Assembly (NCBI GenBank): GCA_016934035.1
Contig: JAFGTP010000054.1
Location: 1-64,000 of the forward strand
Reading direction: 5' to 3'
DNA length: 64,000 nt
From: Fidelibacterota bacterium
Lineage (GTDB): Bacteria; Fidelibacterota; UBA2242; JAFGTP01
Both the position numbers and the translations under genes were made by a program. This document shows, piece by piece, positions 55,901 to 64,000 of the stretch; the first letter of the stretch is position 1; each line of letters begins with the position of its first letter. The notes below the pieces were generated by a model. That model saw nothing but the letters and a program-made list of their open reading frames with translations, was not told where the DNA came from and made no database searches.

Positions 55901-56034
55901 ACTATCAAATTCACTGGGATGGCAAAAACATTCACGGTGAATCCGTCGCCAGTGGGATGTATTTATACCGGTTGATCGCCAAATCTTCTGAACGGACTTA
56001 TTCAGCATCAAAAAAAATGCTTTTATTGCAATAA
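52966..56034 (+). CDS. Giant secreted hydrolase with FN3 and C-terminal sorting domain, 1022 aa
   Basis: A signal peptide (about 1-17) precedes an alpha/beta-hydrolase-like region with LTGHSGGGRFVFS (nucleophile S162). A second conserved block (about 385-570) contains HNEAISQQFIDAQGILGQL and DYSHGIRLFE, the latter in a segment I have seen in secreted planctomycete and FCB proteins but cannot name. A fibronectin-III-like part is at about 590-680, and a further domain (685-915) resembles the tail of xanthan lyase-like proteins. The C-terminus SQNYPNPFNPTTTI..GMYLYRL is a type-A, type-IX-secretion-like sorting signal. It probably acts on a polymer outside the cell. Substrate unknown. Confidence 0.72.
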   Translation: MMRKILILLTISYSLYGENIKNFPGFWVSPYYNEQYLTFKYLPQIKIHINAPAIEDYDPEKPISLVLFALPNGNTIEQTVGKEMGGDTDWHYDIQHIGAQTRFLRNMDTGCNIITVYLETEQKSWPAWKIATIGYEKIIKECVEHLQQAFTHDVKVILTGHSGGGRFVFSYMDAFTDIPEYVSRICFLDSDYGYDDHYGAKLKNWLNASATHCLSVIAYNDSVALYNGQPVVSATGGTWYRSKMMKNYLDDFYPFTTDENEEIINHRALDGRISIILKKNPDRAILHTVQVERNGFIHTMLTGSEWENKGYTYYGDPVYDEYIQEEELPQPRAMIPLRSQGSQTGSEFMNKIKNMAFLEREEAIYHEFIKGNLPDFLRQRTLLEDNFADGNGIQHSVQYKVMPDYLAVGCDTNFCRIPMGPVTAQRIADFYGMSMPTSKLVDNIYQKAMIKLAPVTYAPVGNENEKVEKFILHNEAISQQFIDAQGILGQLTGGIKKDVIISNKLSDTSRDHHVVIYGWHKPDGTPIQPIYNGHINSYVDYSHGIRLFETQIMVDGEAKSIHQILRDPVMYKILSNEAGIMTRTSYISDSNLPDKPQSFGVESMGESSLKVRVKADSSVDRYHLYTSHYGSSFDPVAIFTNHEYLIEGLERDEILFLRLRAENSAGLSDYSEVLAAIPSGEAKPRALVVNGYDRSQTGNTYDFIRQHGMAMEKSGAVFDAATNEAVLDGLFSMEDYFMLDYILGDESTVDETFSGSEQLLIKNYLQQGGNLLVSGSEIAWDLDYKGSSGDQSFFYNFLKAKYSADAPGGQAGLHYTAAGVEKSIFEGLENIDFSNDNLDIRWADALTTANGSQVILHYTGVTSHKNAAVSFEGLFSNGTTPGKLVYIGFPFEMIKLTSIRNEMMARILGFFVTPTSGAHQDDVQSPQKFSLSQNYPNPFNPTTTIDYQLPQSCDVTINIYDLDGKIVRSLVHTRQSASNYQIHWDGKNIHGESVASGMYLYRLIAKSSERTYSASKKMLLLQ

Positions 56035-56152
56035 AAACAGATTTTCACCGCCATCGCAACAAATATTGGTTCATAACAATATCGATTGGATTTACGGCTA
56101 CCCAATTTTAAAAAAAATTTAGTTGAAGCAGATCGGAATGATTCAGTTGATT

Positions 56153-59100
56153 TTATTTCATCAGGCTGAAAGTGGCGATGTGACCTTCGGTCTTTTTAGA
56201 ATTGGTGTCATTGGCAGTAATTCTGGCAATGTACATGCCGACCCGGGACATTTCGCCATATTTATTCGTGCCGTCCCAGTAAACCACACCATCGGCTGCC
56301 GTCCGCAGGTTTTCTACCGGTGATGCAATCAGTCTGCCGGTCAGGTCATAGATGTCAATTCTGATATTTGCCGACGGAAAAGACAAGGTATAGAAAAAAC
56401 CGACCTCCTCATCTTCTCCGTCTCCATTGGGTGAAAAGGGATTTGGCGAACTTTTCAGGCCGGTCTTTTGTGCGGTTTCTGTCACGACGACAGAATTGAC
56501 AATTCCCGGTGTTCCGCCCTTTGGAGAAGTGGAACTGCGCCAGTTGCTGAGAAAATTTTCATTTTCCATATAGATTTTTTCTTTGGATTCACCCTGAGCG
56601 ATTTTCCATTCCCCCGAATAAACCAGTGAATCCGTGACGATTCCGGTTGGGTCTGTCAGAAGGATTTTGTCAGCGTCATTGTTGAGGGATGGAAATTTTT
56701 CCAGAACAACGGTATTGTTGCAGGTTGCGTCAGGAAAATTGAATATGCTTGAATCGCTGGCAATGACAAAATAACTTTCAGCCGGAAGGGTTTTTCCGGA
56801 AATGATGCGATACCGGTCAGCTGAATTTTCATCGGCAATAGTCCAGTTGTGAATATGAACAGACAGGTTTTGCGGGTTATAAATTTCAATATATTCAGCA
56901 ATAGAGGTTCCCTGGGATTTGACACTCTTTGGGTAGGCCATAAATTCTGAAATTAAAACATCTTTCGGTCCATAGCTAATGTCAATGGCGAAGGAAACTG
57001 TATCATTATCGATATTTTGGTCTCTGTCCCAATGGATTTGGGCGAGAAACAGGTGATATCCTTTTTCCAGATTGGAAAGTTCCAGAGACAAAGAATCGAT
57101 TGTTCGAAAATCCATATCTCTGATTTTCATTGTGCGATAAAGGCTTTTAGAATTAAACCGGACACTGTAGAGATGAATTTCAGCATTATCGCTGGGGTCC
57201 CGGCCAATATTTTCCAGATACAGTTTAATTTCGAAAAGGGATTCGGTATCTCCCCGGTTTGATGAAATCCACCAATCAGAAATTTTTAAATCGTACACAT
57301 AGGGTGAAATGCTGTTAAATTTACCCGGTGTTGCGCCATATTCTGATTGCGATACTTTCCAATAGGATGAATCCGTGGAGTGATCCGAGGGCAGGATTTT
57401 TTCCAGGCTTTTCCCTGATTGAATTTTCCAGTTTTCATGATAACCCAGAGAATCAATCCTTTTTCCGGTCAGGTCTCTCAGGGAGATAATATCGCCTGAA
57501 TTATTCATCCCCGGCCAGTCTTCCATTATGATGACCGGGCAATTAAAAGGTGGATAATGGCTGTATATAGAGCTGTCGTTGGCAAAAACCACATACTGAC
57601 CGGAGGGGATTAAAATATCGACACTCATCAGGGCCCGCTGCCATGCATTCGAGAGTTCCCAATCCTGAAGTGAAATGTCAAAATCCGAGGTATTGATGCA
57701 TTCGATAAATTCCGGATGGCCGGTTTCCGGGGCCGGTAAAAACTCATTAATTACCAGGGCCATTTCTTCAAATTCGATTTTCAGGAAGGTCATGCGGCTG
57801 TTATCGCCGGCATTTTCCTCGTTGTTTGAAGTTGTCCTAGCAATGTAATGACTGCGGCCGGAGTTTTCTGAAAAAATTTTCCCCTGGATTTGTGTGGTTG
57901 AATCAGCAGTTAGCGCGGGAATGTTATGAAGCGACCAGACCAACTCGGTTTCATCAGGGAAATTGTTATGATTTTTATCATTGTAAATCTCAACTGAATA
58001 GGGCTGGCTGGTATAGATGCCATTGTTGCGGATTTCCACGATAAAGGGATTTTCTGTAAAAGCTCGGGTTTTTTCTTGAAGAAAATAAAAATCCTGAAGG
58101 CAAAGATCATAATCATACTTTAAAATTGTATTTCTTTGGCCTGGTGTGCCTCCCAGCGAATCCTGACTGCTGCCCCAGTTTTCACCGGATATTGCCGGAA
58201 CATAGGGATTTCTTCTTTCGATTGAAATACCGGAGCTGCCACCCCAGGTTTTTATGTAATATACAGAATCAATCTGGTGGGCCACAGCGTCCATGATGAC
58301 CACAGCGTCGGATGTATTGTTCAGAGTAGGAAATCTTTCCGGAAAAATTATGGTCCCGGAAAAATCCGGGTAGCTTTCAAATATCTCCTCGTTGGAAGCG
58401 ACGACGGCATAACTCTTTGGCCCAATATATAATACAGTATCCGTGAGGGTTTGACAGGTTGCAGAAATATCTTTAAAAAGCCAGCTGTTCAGATCGATTT
58501 CTTTGCTTCCGGGGTTGAAAAGTTCGATCCATTCTGCCTCTCCGGAGTTAGGAGAATACATGATTTCATTAACGATAAGTGTGTTGTTTTGATAGCCTGC
58601 TTTGATCGTGGTGCTAAATTCATTGTTTTCAATGATATTATCTTTGAGAGCATAGATTTTGGCTTCGACCGGATGGACCCCGCCGAGAATTGCATTGACG
58701 GGCACTTCATAACGGGTATAATATCCTGCTGCGATGGTTTTCCGAACATTAATATATTTTTCTGAAATCACGATGTTTTTTGTTAAGTCCCTGTAAACAT
58801 TGACAGCCAGGTCAAAGTCGGTGATGGTGTTGGAGCCATTGTTGTCAATTTTTAAAATTAAAGTGGCATCCTGGTTTTCAATGATATTTTCATTTTTTAG
58901 ATAAATTGTGTCAATCCCGAGGTCAAAATCCTTTAATGCGACGGAATTGGTAAAACCGGGAGTCGATCCGTGTTCGTCCTTTGACAAACTCCAGTTGAGG
59001 AAACTATTGCTGGCCTGTTCCGTGCTTTTTCTTTCAAGGCTGATATTTTTAGCATTTCCCCACTCAGACGAATATTCAAGGCTGTCGATATAATTCCCAA

Positions 59101-61066
59101 CAGGGTCCAGCAAAATCAGAGAATCAATGGAATTATTAAGTGTCGGAAAACTGCTGCTTTGGACCAATATTCCATCAAAATTTTGATAATGGGTTGTAAA
59201 GTTTTCACTGCTGGTGATGACAGCAAAGGAGTCTGCCGGAATTTCAATCCCAATTTCCGAGGCAAGATGAACGGTATTTTGGGAATCTCTAAATAACCAG
59301 TTTTTAATGTTGATCGGTTGACCAGAGGTGTTGGCGATTTCAAACCATTCCGGTTTGCCGGTATCAGGATCATACATGATTTCATTGATTACCATTGATT
59401 TGCCGGGCCATCCGACTATAAAACGATGGGTATAAATGTTATTTTCGGAATTTTCATCCGGTCCGTAAACAATTTCGGATTTTAAATAATAAAAACCTGA
59501 CGCCGGCAGGGGAATCCTTAGAGTGTCACGGATTGACTGGCCCTTTTCAAGGGATCCAAAGGAATGGGTTTCGAGAGGTAAGTCGGGAAAGGTATCGGAT
59601 TGCGATAAAAAGAAGTCAACTTTAAAATTTTCTGCCTCTTCTTGGCCAATGTTTTCGAGCATGTATCTAAAATGAGCGGTATCGCCAGGAAAAAGCTTTG
59701 GGTTTGAAATTCCAGAACTATCCGGTTGGATTGCCAGATCATAATTTTTAAGCAAAACAGAATTGGCAAATCCGGGAGTGCCACCCAGAGGATGGATTGA
59801 TAATTTCCAGTTTTCTTTTCTGTTGCTCTCAACAACAGGATCATTTTTCTCCAGCGAGATGCCGCGTTCATTTCCCCAGGCATTGTTATAACTCAGGGAA
59901 TCGATCACCAGTTGTGACGGGTCCAGGATTTTTATCGAATCTCCGCTGTTGTTGAGGGATGGAATGCCATCTTTTGCCAGAAAGATATTTTTTTCTTCCT
60001 GCCAGAGTTGAAAGTGGCTGGTATCCTCGGCAAAAACAATATAGTTACCTGGTTTAAAATAGAGTGTGTCTTCAGTCAGCACTTTCCGGGAAGACTGGTC
60101 ACCGATTTGCCAGTATTGCAGGTTAATGATCTCATCGCTATTATTGAAAAGTTCAATCCATTCCGGTTTACCGCTTTCCGGAGCATACATGAATTCATTG
60201 ATCAAAATGGAAGATTTCGGGAAAGGGATTGAAAAATATTTTTGGGACTCATTGTTGGCCGGATTTGGGTCCTGTGCGGATGAAACTGAGGCAATTATTG
60301 AATAGAGTCCCGGCTTTTTTTCATCAAAACTCAGGTCCTGACTGGCAGAGTCCAGAGGCCCCAGTGTTAATTTTACAGTTTTCCGGGCCTCTTTTGGATC
60401 AATTACCCCGTTCAGATTGGCATCAAGTCCTGCCGAAAGCAGCACATCCTTCAGGTTTTTTATGCTTTTATTGGATAATGAAATGGTAAAATGGGAGCCA
60501 TTGTTTGTGATTGTGCTGATGCACAGGTCACCGGAATCCGATACCACCGAGTTGACAGTTCCAGGGGTCCCGAATTCTGTTTTTGATTCGCTCCATTGCT
60601 TTTGAAAGTCATCAAATTCAAGGGAATGATTTTGTCTGATGGATTGAGAAAAAACAACACTGTCTGTTTTGATCTGATATTCGTTGAAAAGACAAATTTT
60701 AGTTTCCTCGTTTTTCGGCAGACCGAAAGTTTTATTCTTTAAACGAAATAATTTCATGTTACTGGGGATAGTTTGCATTTTTGTCATGGTATCAACTGAG
60801 TGATTGACAATCATTGCAAATTCCCCCGGTCCAAGAATATATTGAAAATTTTCGGACACCAGTGTATCGGTCGTGGTATTAATATTTAAAGAGTAACCAA
60901 GAATTGAGACTGCTTCAGGGCTTCGATTGACGATTTCAATAAACCCAATACTTTGGTTTTCCTGATCAGAGAAAAATATTTCATTGAGTTGAATATTCTG
61001 AGCAGAAGTCAAAGCCGACAGGACAATTAAGATTAAAAGAATAAGTGATAAATGTTTGTTTTTCAT
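56153..61066 (-). CDS. Giant secreted protein with about six lamin-tail-domain repeats, 1637 aa
   Basis: After a signal peptide (about 1-22) the protein repeats a lamin-tail (LTD) unit with hallmark starts such as ILINEFMYAPESGKPEWIEL, MVINEIMYDPDTGKPEWFEI and LIVNEIMYSPNSGEAEWIEL, plus LVINEFLPAP and VLISEFMAYP; the first, divergent unit is IQLNEIFFSD. CARDB-like segments (for example IQPDSSGISNPKLFPGDTAHF) sit between the units. The C-terminus SSPNPFSPNGDGEDEEV..GMYIARI is a FlgD-like/gliding-type sorting module. It is likely a cell-surface or secreted scaffold. The gene converges on the 1022-aa gene with 118 bases between them. Confidence 0.85.
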   Translation of the reverse strand: MKNKHLSLILLILIVLSALTSAQNIQLNEIFFSDQENQSIGFIEIVNRSPEAVSILGYSLNINTTTDTLVSENFQYILGPGEFAMIVNHSVDTMTKMQTIPSNMKLFRLKNKTFGLPKNEETKICLFNEYQIKTDSVVFSQSIRQNHSLEFDDFQKQWSESKTEFGTPGTVNSVVSDSGDLCISTITNNGSHFTISLSNKSIKNLKDVLLSAGLDANLNGVIDPKEARKTVKLTLGPLDSASQDLSFDEKKPGLYSIIASVSSAQDPNPANNESQKYFSIPFPKSSILINEFMYAPESGKPEWIELFNNSDEIINLQYWQIGDQSSRKVLTEDTLYFKPGNYIVFAEDTSHFQLWQEEKNIFLAKDGIPSLNNSGDSIKILDPSQLVIDSLSYNNAWGNERGISLEKNDPVVESNRKENWKLSIHPLGGTPGFANSVLLKNYDLAIQPDSSGISNPKLFPGDTAHFRYMLENIGQEEAENFKVDFFLSQSDTFPDLPLETHSFGSLEKGQSIRDTLRIPLPASGFYYLKSEIVYGPDENSENNIYTHRFIVGWPGKSMVINEIMYDPDTGKPEWFEIANTSGQPINIKNWLFRDSQNTVHLASEIGIEIPADSFAVITSSENFTTHYQNFDGILVQSSSFPTLNNSIDSLILLDPVGNYIDSLEYSSEWGNAKNISLERKSTEQASNSFLNWSLSKDEHGSTPGFTNSVALKDFDLGIDTIYLKNENIIENQDATLILKIDNNGSNTITDFDLAVNVYRDLTKNIVISEKYINVRKTIAAGYYTRYEVPVNAILGGVHPVEAKIYALKDNIIENNEFSTTIKAGYQNNTLIVNEIMYSPNSGEAEWIELFNPGSKEIDLNSWLFKDISATCQTLTDTVLYIGPKSYAVVASNEEIFESYPDFSGTIIFPERFPTLNNTSDAVVIMDAVAHQIDSVYYIKTWGGSSGISIERRNPYVPAISGENWGSSQDSLGGTPGQRNTILKYDYDLCLQDFYFLQEKTRAFTENPFIVEIRNNGIYTSQPYSVEIYNDKNHNNFPDETELVWSLHNIPALTADSTTQIQGKIFSENSGRSHYIARTTSNNEENAGDNSRMTFLKIEFEEMALVINEFLPAPETGHPEFIECINTSDFDISLQDWELSNAWQRALMSVDILIPSGQYVVFANDSSIYSHYPPFNCPVIIMEDWPGMNNSGDIISLRDLTGKRIDSLGYHENWKIQSGKSLEKILPSDHSTDSSYWKVSQSEYGATPGKFNSISPYVYDLKISDWWISSNRGDTESLFEIKLYLENIGRDPSDNAEIHLYSVRFNSKSLYRTMKIRDMDFRTIDSLSLELSNLEKGYHLFLAQIHWDRDQNIDNDTVSFAIDISYGPKDVLISEFMAYPKSVKSQGTSIAEYIEIYNPQNLSVHIHNWTIADENSADRYRIISGKTLPAESYFVIASDSSIFNFPDATCNNTVVLEKFPSLNNDADKILLTDPTGIVTDSLVYSGEWKIAQGESKEKIYMENENFLSNWRSSTSPKGGTPGIVNSVVVTETAQKTGLKSSPNPFSPNGDGEDEEVGFFYTLSFPSANIRIDIYDLTGRLIASPVENLRTAADGVVYWDGTNKYGEMSRVGMYIARITANDTNSKKTEGHIATFSLMK

Positions 61067-61356
61067 AGGATTCTTACCGCTAATTTGTTTATTTTAGGAT
61101 ATTCATCTTTGATAATCAAGTTTTTTTTACTCCTGAAATTAATATAAAGAGAACGATGATGAAACAACAAAAATTTTCACTTCGATTAATGTTGGAATCT
61201 GATAAAAAATTTTCGGATTATTCCTAAAATTGTTTAATATAGAACCACTGAAGAATATTGTGCCATCCTTGGTTCCTTTGATTCGAATCACAACAACAAA
61301 ATTTTTGTATATTTAAGTATTGAAGAGTATGCTAACCCAAAAAAAAGAAGTGTGTT
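61067..61356. other. Intergenic region upstream of an exported protein gene
   Basis: About 290 AT-rich bases separate two divergently transcribed genes and should hold both promoters. A 23-codon frame (MMKQQKFSLRLML..) at 61156-61227 follows AAAGAGAACG and could encode a small peptide, but nothing else supports it. The palindrome TGATTCGAATCA lies near 61279-61290, and TTTTTGTATATTTAAG near 61300-61316 could be a -7-like promoter box for the plus gene. Confidence 0.35.
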
Positions 61357-63123
61357 ATGAAAAAATTTAAAGTAAAAAAAATTGCAGGAATTGTTTTTCT
61401 TGTACTGGTGGTTTCCTTTCAGTGTCTCATGGGGCAACAAGACCAGTATAAAAGAAAATCAATCACTTTTGTAGACTATGTCGTTTACAGAGGAGTTAAA
61501 GAAAAGGTGACGGCAGATATTGAATATCAGTATCTCAGAAAAATCAAAAACCAGCTCAATCTTGACCGGTTTGATGTCAATAATGTTCCGGATAAAATTT
61601 CCAGAGATATCAGAAACAGGTTAACCGATATGCCGGGTATGGGCAATGATGAAGTTTTAGAGGGTGCCCTTGAGGCTATTCTGTTGCCTGAAATTTCAAG
61701 AATTTTGGATGTTGAAAAGGAAATCAGGGCCAGGGAATTTGTCGATGAATCCGAAAAAAATTCATTTATTGCGCTGAAAGCCAAAGAACTGGGGGTCAGT
61801 GCCGACCATATGCTGGAAGTGATGAATTCCGCCTACATTTTCTTACCCTACATCAATGAGTTTAAATCCAAAAACCATAAAAAAGATGCCGATGACAAAG
61901 ATGACAAAGACAAGGTAAATGTTGACGTCAAAGGCGGAATCATCCTATATAAAATAAATTACGAAGGGGATTATTCCATCAGTAAAGTAGGCGAAGTGTC
62001 CAGCTCGGCCTTTGCTTCTGAGACCAAAGGAAAAGATGAATCCTGGAATAATGCTAAAAATAAAGCTTTCATATCCACGGCAGAAACGATGGGAACCAAT
62101 CTAAAAATTGAAATTCAAAAAATGGAAGATTTCCAATTGAGAAGCCAACTGAGAAAGGTCAAAGGACTGCACGTCCAGTTTCCGCTGGGAAACCGGGAGG
62201 GTTTAAAACTTGACCGGCCGTACTGGGTGGGTGAGTGGCGTGAAAATAAAAAAGGTGAACGATATTTCAGAAAAGATGGATTTGTCAGGATCGGCAAAGT
62301 AGCCGACAACCGCTCTAACCCGGAGGCCCTTTCCGAAGGATATGTCATTCGTAAGGGCAATTGGGCCCGGGGCATGACCCTCATCGAACATCCGACCCTG
62401 GGAATTGACTTTGCCTTCAAACCACGATTTTTTACAATTGAAATGGATTCGGGATTTTTTGAGGCTGAAGACGAAGAATTTGCCATTACTTTCGGCAATA
62501 AAAGCAGCAATATTTTTGGTATGGATTTCGATCTCCATCTCAATATTGCAGAGCAGACCCAAAAATTACAAAGTTTTATGGTGGTCGGAGGCACGATTTC
62601 CTTCCTACCTGTTGATTATATCACCTTTTGGAAAGGAGATCAGAACCCCTGGGATTATTATCAACCGGATGTGGAAGAGGAGATGGGATTTTTTTACGTC
62701 GGTTACATGGGTTATCTGAGAAAAACCTATGTGGGACCCCTTGCGATTCATCGGGAATTTCTAGCCGGCATTCAGGGGTTCAGTACCGGAGTGGAGTGGG
62801 GTGACGAGAGTTATGATCTGAGTACAATCGGTTTTGGAGGAAGGTTCAACCTGGGATTGGAATTGGCCCTGAGTATTGATTGGAATTTAGGAGTGTTTGC
62901 CGGATACAGTTATTTTCCCGAATTGACTGTCTGGACTGCAAAGTTGGATGATGAGGATGTGGAACTGGATAATTGGGAAGACACTAAATTTCCCAAAATC
63001 ATCAATCAGGGACCAACTTTTGGTATTTATCTTCACTATTCCATACCTTCTTTTGGTTCCACTTCAACAAAATTAGTGGAAAAAGCAGCCTCATCAGCTG
63101 CCGGAAATTTATTTGGCTTTTAA
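61357..63123 (+). CDS. Exported protein of unknown function, 588 aa
   Basis: A signal peptide (about 1-29, ending near SFQCLMGQQ) leads into a helical, charged region (about 40-190). An acidic, lysine-rich linker (KKDADDKDDKDKVNVD) follows. The C-terminal half is predicted to be beta-rich: the strand pairs VRIGKVADN..YVIRKGNW and GFFYVGYMGYLRKTYVGPLAIH, and a run near 500-560 ending in GIYLHYSIPSF. It may be an outer-membrane-associated or surface protein with a barrel-like C-terminus. No family is recognised. It stands alone on the plus strand with a terminator at 63151. Confidence 0.65.
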   Translation: MKKFKVKKIAGIVFLVLVVSFQCLMGQQDQYKRKSITFVDYVVYRGVKEKVTADIEYQYLRKIKNQLNLDRFDVNNVPDKISRDIRNRLTDMPGMGNDEVLEGALEAILLPEISRILDVEKEIRAREFVDESEKNSFIALKAKELGVSADHMLEVMNSAYIFLPYINEFKSKNHKKDADDKDDKDKVNVDVKGGIILYKINYEGDYSISKVGEVSSSAFASETKGKDESWNNAKNKAFISTAETMGTNLKIEIQKMEDFQLRSQLRKVKGLHVQFPLGNREGLKLDRPYWVGEWRENKKGERYFRKDGFVRIGKVADNRSNPEALSEGYVIRKGNWARGMTLIEHPTLGIDFAFKPRFFTIEMDSGFFEAEDEEFAITFGNKSSNIFGMDFDLHLNIAEQTQKLQSFMVVGGTISFLPVDYITFWKGDQNPWDYYQPDVEEEMGFFYVGYMGYLRKTYVGPLAIHREFLAGIQGFSTGVEWGDESYDLSTIGFGGRFNLGLELALSIDWNLGVFAGYSYFPELTVWTAKLDDEDVELDNWEDTKFPKIINQGPTFGIYLHYSIPSFGSTSTKLVEKAASSAAGNLFGF

Positions 63124-63150
63124 AAGCAAGCAGAAATTTTCAAGATCAAG

Positions 63151-63179
63151 ATAGCCACTGATTCAGGTGGCTATTTTTG
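63151..63179. terminator. Intrinsic terminator shared by the exported-protein gene and rlmN
   Basis: ATAGCCAC (63151-63158) pairs with GTGGCTAT (63167-63174) and is followed by TTTTTG on the plus strand. It sits 28 bases after the exported-protein gene's stop, and the rlmN stop on the other strand (63163-63165) lies in the loop. Confidence 0.88.
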
Positions 63180-64000
63180 TTTCTGCATATAATTGTCCAC
63201 AGGCTGCGGCGATGTCTTGTCCTTTACTGCGGCGGACAGTGACTGCGAAGGGGGCTTTGTATAATTTTTTGATAAACTTGTTGAGAGTATCTTCATCAGG
63301 GGCTAAAAAGGCGCAGTGATTGTTTTCATTATAAGGAATAATATTTAATTTGCAGGGAATTGATCCCAGGAGAGTTTTAAGTCGCATCGCATCTTCGTTG
63401 CTGTCATTGAAATTTTTGACTAAAATGTATTCGAAGGTGACTCTCTGTCCGGACCTTTCTGTATATTTTTGCAGGGATTGCATCAGCATTTTCAAAGAAT
63501 ATTTTCTGTTAACGGGAATCATGATGTTCCGTTGCTCATCGTTTGTTCCGTTCAAAGATACCGCCAGTTTGAATTTGTGGTCTTCACGGGTAAAACGATG
63601 GATGCCTGGTACAATTCCACAGGTGGAGAGGGTAATTTTTCGTGCTGAAATCTCTGCACCTGATGGAGAATTGAACATTTGGGCTGCTTTGATAACATTG
63701 TCATAATTTAAAAAGGGCTCTCCCATTCCCATAAAAACGATATTGGTGACCGGCTGCTCTTCCAGTGAATTGATATAGGTCAGTTGGTTGACAATTTCAG
63801 CGGTAGTCAGGTTTCGCCTGAAACCCATCAGCCCGGTGGCGCAATAGGGGCAGCCTATCGGGCAACCGACCATCGTGGAAACACACAGGGTAACCCTTCC
63901 GTCTTCCTGTTTCATGTAAACTGATTCGATATGCTGTCCGTCTTGAAGTTTAAATAAATATTTGCTGGTTGTATCCATTTGGGATTTCATGACGGTGCTG
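63163..64000 (-). CDS. rlmN: 23S rRNA (adenine2503-C2)-methyltransferase RlmN, 3' part
   Basis: The 5' end runs off the right edge, and about 279 of the usual roughly 350 residues are visible. The radical SAM cluster is CPIGCPYC, followed by ATGLMGFRRNLT and the MGMGEPFLNYDNV block. The C-terminus contains the methylated-cysteine region AAACGQL and SKGQDIAA. RlmN methylates A2503 of 23S rRNA and A37 of some tRNAs. An in-window ATG at 63990 is not the real start, because the RlmN family continues upstream of this segment (KYLFKLQDGQHIESV is mid-protein). Confidence 0.93.
   Translation of the reverse strand, partial: STVMKSQMDTTSKYLFKLQDGQHIESVYMKQEDGRVTLCVSTMVGCPIGCPYCATGLMGFRRNLTTAEIVNQLTYINSLEEQPVTNIVFMGMGEPFLNYDNVIKAAQMFNSPSGAEISARKITLSTCGIVPGIHRFTREDHKFKLAVSLNGTNDEQRNIMIPVNRKYSLKMLMQSLQKYTERSGQRVTFEYILVKNFNDSNEDAMRLKTLLGSIPCKLNIIPYNENNHCAFLAPDEDTLNKFIKKLYKAPFAVTVRRSKGQDIAAACGQLYAETKIAT

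Noticed and set aside
61156..61227. 23-codon peptide upstream of the exported-protein gene
   Set aside because: Possible ribosome-binding site, but nothing else supports coding. Mentioned only in the intergenic entry.

Overview
The window looks like a chromosome segment from an uncultured or little-studied anaerobic, Gram-negative bacterium of the FCB group (the Calditrichota / Marinimicrobia / KSB1 / Ignavibacteria neighbourhood). Evidence for this is AT-rich DNA, an MCE/Mla-type outer-membrane lipid transport operon, large secreted proteins ending in PNPFNP- or PNPFSPNGDG-type sorting/FlgD-like domains, lamin-tail-domain repeats, and fermentative enzymes (phosphate butyryltransferase plus butyrate kinase, tryptophanase). 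I cannot name the species.

Positions 1-4446 are accessory DNA. The 3' end of a tyrosine recombinase is followed by a candidate attI site and at least two gene cassettes. Each cassette ends in a long imperfect hairpin whose outer box is the exact reverse complement of the cassette's own first bases, which is the hallmark of integron attC sites. Cassette A (about 0.63 kb) carries small unknown ORFs. Cassette B (about 3.3 kb) carries an overlapping pair: an 871-residue sacsin/NO VEIN-like GHKL ATPase and a 182-residue DUF3883-like PD-(D/E)XK protein. I read this pair as a candidate defence system and the most interesting item here.

Positions 4447-16162, mostly on the minus strand, hold an Mla-like operon in which the auxiliary lipoprotein is fused to a probable outer-membrane barrel, a sensory-type FeFe-hydrogenase-like protein followed by an out-of-frame receiver-domain remnant, queG, an ArsC-like phosphatase (plus strand), a PAP2 protein, a YgiQ-type radical SAM protein and a YhiN-type flavoprotein.

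Positions 16290-38274, all on the plus strand, are the origin neighbourhood: rpmH, rnpA, yidD, yidC, mnmE, mnmG, mfd, three SurA/PpiC-type periplasmic foldases, then a 297-bp AT-rich gap with a DnaA-box cluster (my oriC candidate), then dnaN, recF, dciA-like, gyrB, gyrA, yggT, an unknown gene, a degenerate purine-nucleoside-phosphorylase-like gene and a NUDIX gene. Three parS palindromes lie at the borders of mnmG and inside start or stop regions. dnaA, parA, parB and rsmG are not in the window.

Positions 38452-64000 hold ptb-buk, an envelope lipase/TPR pair, phoH, an IscR-like Rrf2 regulator, a secreted thioredoxin, an amphi-Trp protein, an ABC exporter with LolA-like and PadR genes, tryptophanase, a COG4091 dehydrogenase, an EamA permease, two giant secreted proteins in convergent orientation, an unknown exported protein, and the 3' part of rlmN. 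I saw no tRNA, rRNA or CRISPR array.
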